From Dunaliella salina (Eukaryota; Chlorophyta; Chlorophyceae; Chlamydomonadales; Dunaliellaceae), in assembly GCA_002284615.2 (NCBI GenBank), contig MU069637.1, forward strand, positions 101,654-137,902: DNA of 36,249 bases, in the 5' to 3' direction. Position numbers and translations under genes: made by a program. The notes beneath the pieces are model-generated. The model did not search any database and was not told where the DNA came from. It saw only the letters and a list, made by a program, of their open reading frames with translations. Position 1 is the first letter of the stretch. The number at the start of each line of letters is the position of its first letter. Of the stretch, positions 1-10,400 are shown piece after piece.

Positions 1-60
<60 letters not shown>

Positions 61-80
61 TGCGTGCGTGCACGTGCGCA
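1..80. repeat. (TG)n microsatellite at the left edge
   Basis: Uninterrupted TG dinucleotides fill positions 1-56 and pass into a GC/GT-alternating stretch to about 80. The repeat runs off the window, so its length is unknown. Open frames of alternating Cys and Val here are artefacts of the repeat. Confidence 0.97.
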
Positions 81-895
81 TGCCCTTGCTTGTCCTCAGC
101 ACCTGTCGCAGTACCCTTCACATCCTGCAATCCATGGCACCCCACATATGCTGCAACAAACAACGTAATTGCTTTTATGCTTAAAGTCGATCTGCTGAGT
201 TGTCTGTGTTGTCGACCCTGCTGAGCGAGCGTCCCTGGTTTACAACATGGGAGGGAGCACACTAAATTACTTTTCCCTATCATAATATCTTGAAGCATTG
301 CCATACCACTTTGTCACCATTGCACTTATCCCAGTGCTATTTGTCCAAATCTTGGTTGAAGTGTACAGGCGCAGCTCCAAATGTTTAAAAAGCAAACTTT
401 CTTCTGGAAAGCAGGACTCATGTCTCCGTTCAGCGTTACGTCCGGTCTTTTTCCGGAAAAGTGCACCGGCAATGGTCCTGCAAAAGCAGATGAGCATGAG
501 CTCCTGCCCTTATCACTCTTACTGCTGGATAGAATGTGCATCCCCTTGACCCCACTGACCAGATTCTAGTCATCAAATGGCAAAACTAGTTGCAGGTGTG
601 ACCGGGGCCTGAGTAGAGGTACAAAAAGTCTCACACCTGCTGTCCTACCTGCCTACACACTTACGCCAATGCCTTACCTGCTCTTCAAGGCAAAAACAGA
701 GGTCGGGATCAAATCTCTCAGGCACATCCGTTGATCAGGATAGAACTGGCGGACTGTTTTCATCCTGATCAACTGCTCTGTCTGTAAGCAGGAAACAAAA
801 AAATAACGCACAAGACCAAATAACAAGCTAGAGCTGCACGGCTGATCTTGTTGGGATGTTAAACGACGCATTCATATTAATGGCCTCACAATTAA
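81..895. other. No gene recognised
   Basis: Short overlapping open frames occur on both strands between 267 and 570, but none shows a family motif or splice context. If BAR-A follows the plan of BAR-B, its exons 1 and 2 would be expected here or just downstream. No convincing ATG exon with a GT donor was found. Confidence 0.5.
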
Positions 896-1180
896 ATGGA
901 CTCATTAGCAAACTCACAAATGAGTTACATTGAGTTACAAAGTGCAGACGAACAGAGGAAAATTGTGCATAGTGCTCAGGTGTCAGATGCTTATTATTTC
1001 TATTCCCTTGCCATGAAAGCCTCATTAGAACTTGGCGCGGGATGCTTATCTAAGCCTGGGGAAATGGTGCCCCCCCCTGATTCTATGGGGAGCTTCAAAA
1101 ATGAGACCTTAAGTCAGAAAAGCAGAGGAAAACCATTCGTGCACAGGTATCTGCGTGGTCCTTCATATCCCTTATCATGA
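896..1180 (+). other. Open frame with coding-like composition, unassigned
   Basis: A 94-codon open frame with helix-like segments (for example QSADEQRKIVHSAQ), followed by MKASLELGAG at 1013-1042. The 14 codons from 1013 to 1054 have the same length as BAR-B exon 2 and resemble it (MK, then S/T-L, then LGA, final K). However, they lack AG before and GT after, so they cannot be called an exon. No family is recognised. Confidence 0.25.
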
Positions 1181-1360
1181 AAGACTCAATGGACGCTTGA
1201 TGCTTGGGCGCTGGCAGCTCATCAATGAGCAGCTGGCACCTAAGCGCCAAGAGTCCAAGTGCTCTTTCACTTCCGCAAATAGCTGGATTGGCCTCTGCAG
1301 CAGCCCTGGCTGCCAGGTTGCCATGTTGTAGCTTTCGTGCAATGCACAAAGCTTCTCAAG

Positions 1361-1426
1361 ACCCATGACCTCAAGGAATATGCTGTGTTGCAGGTTTTAC
1401 AAATGAAAGCTCGAGCTAATGCACAG
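1361..1426 (+). CDS. BAR-A, probable exon 3
   Basis: The exon is 66 nt, preceded by an AG (ttctcaag) and followed by a GT donor (gtttgt), with phase 0 at both ends. It encodes 22 residues ending KARANAQ. BAR-B exon 3 is also 66 nt and phase 0, and ends EARAFAQ. The match in length, phase and C-terminal residues supports homology; the first 14 residues are poorly conserved. The donor is weaker than others in these genes. Confidence 0.5.
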
Positions 1427-4400
1427 GTTTGTTGGTTGTTCTTGCACAACCGATGTTGAGGCCATGTATCAGCGGGAAGTGCCTAATTGATGAAAAGCAA
1501 ATTGTTCTGACAGAAAGTGACAGATGCAAGCTCGCGCCCTCCCACCTTCCCACCTCCAACCCCATCCCTCATCGCACTAAAATTGCCACGTGTGCCATAA
1601 GTGGGAGGGTGGGGAGCTGATCGTTTTGGCCACAGGTTTTTCAAAGTCATCGGTTGGCCTTGGAGCCCTCAGGCAGGGAGGTCATCCTGCCAGCTGCAGC
1701 ATATCCCTGACTTGACCCATTGTGGGTCCCGCTACAGCTGGCGGATGCCCCCTCTCCCTTGTTGGGGTTGAGGAGTTGATCGTTTTGGGTATAGGTTTTG
1801 CAAGGTCATCGATCCGCCTCGGTGCCCTCAGGCAGGAAGGTCATCCTGCCAGCTGCAGCATGTCCTTGACTTGACCCATTGTGGGTCCCGCTACAGCTGG
1901 CGGACACCCCCTCTCCCTTGTTGTGGGGTTGAGTAGTTGATCGTTTTGGGCACAGGTTTTGCAGAGCCATGGATCCGCCTCGGTGCCCTCAGGCAGGAAG
2001 GTCATCCTGCCAGCTGCAGCATGTCCTTGACTTGACTCATGGTGGCATGTTTTTAAGGGTCAGCCAATCTTCTCTTTTCGTCCTCCTGTACATATTGGTA
2101 TGTGTCATTTGCAGGGTGCGAGGTCAGTATACCGTAGCGACACTAATGTATTACGACACCGATTTATTACGAGGTCCCAAAATAATTCCATTAATTACTT
2201 TGCGAGCATTAAGGGTTTACGAGGTCCGCCAAAACAAGTCAAAGTTTGCGAACCCCTGCGCTTTTGCGTCTCCAACAATATATCTCTTCCACCTCTTCAT
2301 CTGAGGATTCCGTGGTGACCTCGGACCCCTTCATCGGTTCCTGGAACTTCCAGTGGAAGCCCTTCCTCGCCCTCTGCACCTCTTGCCCTTGCTCTGGCCC
2401 CTGCCCCTGCCCCTGCCTGTCCCCTCGCCCTGAGCAGTGGGGTCCATAAAGTCCTGAATGATATCTGCAAGCCCCTCCAAGCACGCTTCACCTGCCTGCT
2501 TCCCCCACACCTGCAGCAGCCTTGGCCACATCTTAAGAGCTTGCATGCTTGGCAGCTCCCATGTCAAACAGGGTTCTTTGTCCCTAGGGACATGAGGCTG
2601 CATTGTGCAGCTTTACTAATTGATTAATACAAACCCGCATCTTTTACGAGCCCTTGAAAAAAGTAATTTTATAAGTCACTCCATATTACGAGATGCCTCA
2701 ATAATTATTTAATTAATCGTAAAACCCCCAGTGTCGCTACGGTATACTGTATACTAGTATATGGGGGGTCGTTTAGTAGTATATGATTTCGAACTCAGAA
2801 ACTCAGAGCGCCGAGTTCCTGAGCTCAAGCGCGATTTTGGGATTTCGAAGTCCAACTTGGATGACGATTTGATAAAATGGCCCCAAATTTTGCCGTCATC
2901 AAGGTAGAGAATGGAAAACAGGCCCACCTGGGCACATGGTACAAGCCAGAAGAGCTGCTTGCAAGGCTCCAGCAACCCACCCAGCTTAAAGAACACAAGC
3001 AAAGGTATGATATCATCATTGCTGAGGACTTGCCAGAGAAGCCATGTGCTCTAAAGTGCAAAGGGTGCATGAGCCTCATCAGCCCAGCAAACCCATCGCA
3101 AGCCCTCCAGTAGCACAGTTTGACGTGCAAGCAGCCCTTGGAGCGTCAGGAGATGGAGGTTAATCTGACCGGGGAAGGATCCAGCCATGACACAAAGCGC
3201 AGGCCACAGCAGTCTCTGACTTACAGGTTCATGGCCTCTGCCGATCAGACGCAGTCCAGCTGCAGATGAATGCATTGGGCTAGAATCCCATCTTCTACCT
3301 GTTTGAACAGGCTCATGCGTTGAGCTAGCTGATAGAGAGAACCCAGAGATGTCCAGCTTCAAAATGACAGCTTGCAAATGCTTCAGGGTTTTGCAAAAAA
3401 CTTGTCTATTGGGCATAAACCGCCTGCACAGATGGTTGTGCATGTAAGGATGAATTGATGCCTCATTCCTCCGCTTATGGCTCAATATTTTCGTGTAAGC
3501 ACTTGAGCAATGGATTTGTGGGGGTCAAAAACCTTTATCCTCCCTGAAATGGTGTCAATACTCCTTAGTTGTGGGCTAGTATATTTTCAGTATATACTAG
3601 CATTTTTTTCAGATATACTAGTATATCTCGCACCCTGGTCATTTGGCAAGTGCACGGACTTTTAGCATTAGATGTGTGCACATGTTATTGGCGTGTGGAG
3701 CTGGCACACCCTTCATATTTGCCAGCAGCAGCTGCCTGGCTGTGCATGTTGTCTGCACGGAAACACGAGCAAGGAAAAAATGAGCATGCATGCGTCTATG
3801 CAGTCATCAATATCCAGCAAGCTGTGATGGTGCATACTGCGTAACACCAATGGCAGTAATGACGGCGTAGATGGGTGCATGCGCATTCATGCACCATCAC
3901 GGCTTCTTGCTGCATACACCACCCTCTTGAGTCGGAAGGTCAGCTGCATTGGCACAAGTTAAGCCAGATCTGGTTATGACTTAATTTGAATTACACCAAA
4001 TCTACAGGAAAAGGGACGCACTGCTCACGTTGGTATCCAGTCTGGGGGAAGAGTGCAATGGACATCTGTTGGTCCCATGGGATTCAGTGGTCCTCGCAAA
4101 GGTATTCCCCCCTCCAAAACCAGTGGAACTCAATTTTGATGAGCAGACTGAGTATTGAACAGATTGCAGTGTCTGAATCAATCTTATTGTTTTACTTGAC
4201 AGATCCCCAAATTGCACAAAGTCTAGCAATTGCGTTGGACAACCCAAGTTATAGCTTGACTTTCAGCTATGGATTTGCAGCTTGCGGTGCAAGCGCGCAC
4301 TGCCAACCTGAATGACCGCCAGATATGACAACACTCAGCAGCCTCCTGCACTTCTGACTGTACATGCACTGTTACTGACATGCGCTTATTCACCCGCCCC

Positions 4401-7400
4401 CTCACAAAAAAGTAATGAGGAACAGGAGGGTGCAGAGATGTGTACCACGTATTGAAGCTTCTGAATTGAAGCTGACATTCTTGCTCACTATGTGAGTGCA
4501 GCACCATGTGGCTCTTATCACCTGTGTCCTCACGTCATGTTCTGCGCCTTCCCTTCATCTACCATGTCAGTGTAACGCCTGTTGGCTTTCACCTGCACCC
4601 TGCCATTCGTATTATCCCAGTCTCCTTTTGTCCCCTTTAGCGCCTTCACTTTTGAGGTGAGGTGAGGGCCATCACTCTTCTGTGCAACTCCTTCACACAA
4701 GGATGACTGGTGCCTCACTTTCTGTGCCTTCACTTCATCTGATGCGGGATGAGGGGGAGGCACAGAAATGAGGCGCCAGTCACCCATGTGTGGAGGAGTC
4801 GTACAGAAGAAGGATGAAATATGGTACGGACACAAGGTACAAAAGCCCAAAAGATGAGGTGGGCAGAGTGGTCAACAGCAGAGTGGGCAGGAGAAGCTTG
4901 CCACCAATATGCATCTAACGCATCTAACATGGAGCCCTGCCATTTGCTCCCTCCTGGCAGCCAGTCTCCTTCCATCACCCTTTGCACCTTCACCTCATTT
5001 GGCCATCACTCTTATTTGCAACTCCACACAAGGATGACTGGGCCTCACATTTCTCGCCTTAACCCCATCTGAGAATAGGGCACAGGAGGTGAGGCACCAC
5101 TCAGTCTTGGTGTGAGTGAGTTGTGCAGAGGTGTGATGAAAGCTGGTAATGGCACATGATCCAAAATCACCTCAGACGAGGGGAAGGCACTGAAGGTGAG
5201 GCATTTCCCAATGTGGAGGAGTTATACAGGAGTGACGAAAGCTCGCGGTGGCAGCAACAGCTGCCTGGCTAAGCAGATTGTCTGCATGGGAAAATGAGCA
5301 AGGAAACAATGAGCATGTACGTATTTACACCCTCATAAGCTGCCATAGGTGCTACATAGCATGCACCATCACGGCTTCCAGCTGGGTACCCATCCCTCTT
5401 GAATTATAAAAGAAAAGCTGCTTAGCACAAGCTGAGCCAGAGTTGGTTACTGTGTAAAAACTGAATCACCGTGCATTCATGGGGTTTTTTGCCCTGCACG
5501 GTGACTGCTTGCACGGAAAATCAAGGGTGCACAGTTGTGAAAAATCAACATTTCAGACACCGAGGAGTGTTTGGTCAAGAGTGCCCCTGCGTGGATGATG
5601 CGCACTTGTTAAGATCAATCATTTGGGCTGCGCTGTTGGTGCATGGCCGCAAAACTAGTTATTTTGGGGGGGCTGCATGACGAGGTTAAGTCTCTGCATG
5701 GTATGCAGATTGTTTTAAGAACACCAATCTACTGAATTGTGCCGCGCTGGTCATGTTTGTTTTCATCAAGGAGGGGGGGGGGGGGTATGCCTAATTCTCA
5801 CATGTGCTGCGTGTGACAACGAAAAATGCAATGATCATTATATTGGGCCCATGGGAGTGAATGGCCCACTCAAAGGCGATCCCCTATCAATAACCAATGG
5901 AATCAGTCTCTGAGAGTGAATTGTGTTACATAGTTCACTACAATTTCTGCATTTTTTGTACTTTTTGCATCAAAATGAATGTACCTGATGGACCTCCAGA
6001 GCTGCCCGCTTCGCAGCGTCCTCTTTTAATTTACGTGTTTGTTTTCGCTTGCCAGCCTGACTTTCAGCTGTGAATTCCAGTGCCTTGCATAGGAAGCACA
6101 CAAGCCAACCTGAATTACTGGACCCAGCTATGACAATACTCAGCAGCCTCCTGCAGTTCTGCCTGTACATTCATCATTGCTGATAGGCGCTCATTCACCT
6201 CCCCCAGGAAGACGATGAGGATCGGGAGAGTGCAGGAGTGCATACAGTATTTTGAAGGAAAAGCTTCAGACGTCAAACACCACATTAGCACTCGTGCGCA
6301 TATTGTTGTGTTTGACCAACACGCGTTCAAACACAAGGTGCACGTGTGTGCTGATGTGGTGTTTGACAAAAGCTGATACTCTTGCTATCTATGTCAGTGC
6401 AGGGCCAGGTCTTCTTGGCTCTTACCTGCACCCTGCCATTTGCTCCATAAAGCGCAAACAGAGATGCAACGAATGAGTTTACCATTGACCAAGTGACCAA
6501 TGGCTAGCCACGGCGGCCTTGCCTGGCAACGCCAGATAGCAGAGTGTTGTCATGGGTGTTTGCGTGCAAGCAAGGGCAGAGCATGAGACCGATCGGTCTG
6601 GGGGTAGGCAGGTCAGGCGCTCACGCTGAACACTGTACAACAGAACATGCACCCTCGCACTGGACCAGGATGACCAGGATTAAAATTGGCAGAGCAAAGC
6701 GATGGCGCCCTGTGCTTACTTCCTCTCATTAGAGCTGCACATATCAATTATATGCCAGTATTTTGTGTTTTATTGAGAGCATTTGGAGTTCAGCTGGTGA
6801 CGGCACTCCAGGGAGGGGGGGCATGCTTTTTGTTCCCAGCACACTTACCACTCCTAGGAGGTGTTTGGGATGAAAATGGGCGGCTTCAGGAGGGTAAAAA
6901 AAAAAAAGTGGCGGACGTACCCGCAAAATTCTGGGCCGCAGGCCCAAAAGGACCACCCCACCCCCCAGCCCCACCTTCCCTTGCTCCATTCCAGACAAAA
7001 AGGGTACCTGTCTGCTCCTTTTCAAATTCCCTATCCATCTGCATACTTAGGGAAGTGAAAGATTGACTTGCAGCAGAGTTATGGGGCAAAAACTAAGGAG
7101 CGGACGCCTATGCAAGCCTGCCCTTCTGGGCACACACAACTGGCCTGCAAGTCCTCCAAATAGCCTTCTGACTTCGCAGTGCAAGGAATTATTATACATT
7201 GCCACTACCATGAAAGTTTGGATTTGTTTGCTGCATGCTTGTCGTCACACCCCCCGCAACCCACACCCATGCCCATGTGGCATTGACTCTATTCCATGCA
7301 CTGAGACCCCCCAATTTGCCCAATTTCCTCAAAGAGGGTGCCAATGGACAGTTCTCAAGCTCAGGATTCTGAAAATATATTTAGAATTTCGAGAGAGTGC

Positions 7401-10400
7401 CCCAGAAAAAACTGGAGGGGGGGTCCCAAAAACTCGGAACCCCCCTCAGGGACCACCCACCCCCCACCCTCTCCGATTGGTCCCATATATACACCAATCG
7501 ATAGCTCTCAATCTCAGGATCCCGAATATATAGTTTTTTATAAGGACTTGCCGGGGGTCTCCAAAAGTTATGCTAACTGGGGCCTCCTGGCGGCTTGCAA
7601 AAATTAAAGTAAGCCAATCCGTCTTTGCATGCAAAGTAAAAAATGTAGGCTGTGCAGCAAATAAATGACACCTAATCCCTCTTCACCTGCAAAGCCTAAG
7701 GCATAAGCTGCTACTTATCCTCTTGTCCTGTGCCCACTCACCACCCTTGGCAATGTGCAGCCCAAGGGTCGCCATAACTCCTTACGTCACAACACTCAAA
7801 AAAATGCAACATTGTACAGTGAACAGACTATAACGCTTTCTTCCATTTATGAATCTGATGTGACATCTACCAATTCATCATCAACACCCGAAATACAGGG
7901 GGGTGTCACTGGTGAGGGCGCGGAACTTTGAGCGCCCCAAAACATGCTTTCGTCAGCTAGTGCCAGGATGATGGTTGGTTCAAATGAAAGCCAGCAATCA
8001 GCAATATTTTTTATCCTGGCGCTAGCTGACGAAAGGTGATCTATGCCAGGTCACAGGTTGGCAGGAGAATTTAAAATTTTTTGGGATTTCGACCCCAGAA
8101 TTTTAATTTTAAATCCTTTTGTAATAAAAAACAACTTTTTCTAAAATTGGAATTCCAAAAAAATGCTCTAGAGGAAGTCAGGGCGGTTGAGTCGGTTAGA
8201 CAAGCAGGTGACCAGAACGGGCCAGAAAATTATGAGAATATTCAAACATATTTGGAAAAAATATTTTTTTAGTGAATTTAAGTCGGGAATCGAAAAGTGA
8301 ACGCCCAGGTGCGTCTAGAGGATTCATTTCAGCTCTTTGAAAGCCTAAATCATGAAGGGCCAGGGAGGCGCTTGCCTACGCATTCTCCTGGTTTCCCTGT
8401 TTTTTTAATTAATTGTATTTCTTATTTGAAGCATGTCCGAAAACCAGAAGTTTAGAAATGTGGCCGGGGGATTACAATGCCGCGGATTTACCAAGGTAAT
8501 TCCTCCACGTGCAAGAAAGCTGCCGGATTATGCTCGAATACCTTCCATGATTTAAAGAAGTATATTTGAAATTTTTTTTTAAGTGTGATTTAAGGCTGCC
8601 AATGGCTCAGGGGAATTTATGGCCATGCCTGGCACACCCCGGCCTAGCCAGCCTTTTGATTGGCCTCATTTCTATTTTGATGACATATATAATATTTTTA
8701 AATAAGTTATTGTGATTTATATCTCCGCGATGAGGAAGATGGTGCCGCCCCATTTTCGGCCCTGGGAAGGGGAGCCGGACCTCTCCGCCGGGCATCTGCT
8801 GGCAAAAAATATACCCATGAAATGTACTTATTACTTCCATATGCTCAGGAGACCAAAAGGAAGTCAATAAGCGTCCCACTTGCAAGTACCCATTTTCTTC
8901 CCCTCCCTTCCACACACCACTGCGCACACATGGGGGCACCTCCCCCCCCAATTTTGGCAGGTTTATGCCTTCGTTAACATAGAACAGGACTGCCAAAAAA
9001 AATTTGGGGAACGGGGCAGTCTGGGAGGTTTTGAAAAGTGTCCTGGAAAGAACCCCCCCAAAATGGCCTGGTGACACCCCCCTGCCCGAAATATCAAAAA
9101 ACAAAGGTCGCCACAGTGGCCTTGCCCCCAAGGCTACCTGCAGAGCAACCACTAGTCCCTGAACCCTAAACCCAACACAATGCAGATATGAACGAGCAAG
9201 AAACACGTTTAAAGGCCTAAATGTCCTACCACTCAATGAAGCCCCTGCTTGCTCACAGCCTTTCCACACTTGGCCTGCCCATGAAATCCACTCCTCAAAA
9301 ATGGGGTGTGCTTCCTGGAGGGCGCAACGCCTATGCGTTCTGTACAATAACGCTTGTGCGGACCTATGGAACACATTGTTCTGCTTGCATGCTGAGGCCC
9401 CGTTGGACAGTCTTGTATAAATGCAACCAAGATGCTTTTTTTGTTCTGCTCTTCTTTTCAGCGTCCCCACCTGAGGGCAGACCAGCAGGAGCAAACAGAA
9501 GTAGAAAAAGAATGGCTTCCTATGCAGAGAGCAGCTGAGTAGGGAAGGTCAGAAGCACAAGGCAGGCAGTGGACACAAAATCGCGCAGAGAACCAAAGAT
9601 TTCTGACCAAGTCATCATCAGGTCATTGTGAACTCTTATGTGTCCCCATCTTTCACCAAAACCAGCTCTTCCTGGAACGCAACTTGAGAAGATTTGTCAT
9701 TTTTTGTACATTGCTTTAGTATTTGATCCAATTGGGTGGACAAAGGCTCGGAAGCATCATCATCATCATCATGCCCTCCTCCTCTGGAGCTCAGGATGAT
9801 GATGCTCGAAAGCGTCTACCAATTGCGTTGATCAGGTTCACTGCGCATTGCATCAAAGCCACAGTCTTGCTGCAAGACGGAAGCCAGTAGCCTCTCGCTT
9901 CAGCCATACCCGTTGGCATTAGCTTGATTCAGGAGCCACTGAATGTGCACTGGTGTAGATGTCTTTATTTCCAAGTACGTGGAATCAATGGGGTTTTAAT
10001 CCCCCGTTTATTTTTGTTCAGCACTTTCAGATGGTGTTGAAGTAACAGTCTGCTTGTTATGACTCTTAAGTAGGGCATTAAAGATAGGAAGGGTGCGGTG
10101 CGTCTAGGCAGCATTACTATCCCATGAGAAGGGCCAAAAGCAATATGACTGCTAGGCAACGGCTGCTTAATCTTCCAGTGGATTGAGGTTGTATTTACTG
10201 CTCTAAACATAGCTTCCCGTTTTTCTACAGATTTGAGTGGGCATGTGACAAAACGTGCATGTCAGGCAAGCTCCGTGGCTAGCAGCAGGAAAAGTGGCTA
10301 GGGTCCCAGAAATAGCAGTATCTTTTCTGTGGACAGCTAGAGAAGATACCAGTGGCGGTATCACTACCCTCTCTTGGCAGCAGTATACCCCCAGAAGGGG

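Larger units (their letters stand above)
2112..3637 (+). mobile_element. hAT-type DNA transposon, non-autonomous, interrupted by a nested element
   Basis: The ends form a 25-bp terminal inverted repeat starting CAGGGTGCGAG and continuing through tatactagtatat, with one mismatch between ends. The left end is split: 2112-2124 continues at 2750-2762 after the nested element. The right end is 3613-3637. Direct 8-bp copies of gtcatttg flank it at 2104-2111 and 3638-3645. An 8-bp target duplication with CAGGG ends is the signature of the hAT superfamily. Without the nested insert the element is about 0.9 kb and retains only a transposase N-terminal relic. Confidence 0.9.
5250..6440. repeat. Diverged segmental duplication, copy 2
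   Basis: This is the downstream partner of 3718-4530, with the same landmarks in the same order. It is longer, partly because of extra sequence at 5470-5840 and a 96-bp hairpin insertion at 6272-6367 that copy 1 lacks. Confidence 0.75.

Noticed and set aside
1013..1054. Possible BAR-A exon 2 (MKASLELGAGCLSK)
   Set aside because: Right length and partly similar, but has neither an AG before nor a GT after.
8081..8272. Candidate BAR-A exon with LEEVRAVESVRQA followed by GT
   Set aside because: Wrong length relative to BAR-B exon 7, no good acceptor, and the start of the frame is in a partial R1 repeat.
9233..9290. Possible BAR-A exon 6 (MKPLLAHSLSTLGLPMKST)
   Set aside because: Resembles VIKPLASWLGAYRSTK only loosely and has no splice sites of the correct phase.
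8607..9494. The longest single open frame (295 codons, minus strand)
   Set aside because: No domain, low-complexity runs matching G/C homopolymers on the other strand, overlaps repeat-like DNA and the candidate BAR-A exon 7. Most likely open by chance.
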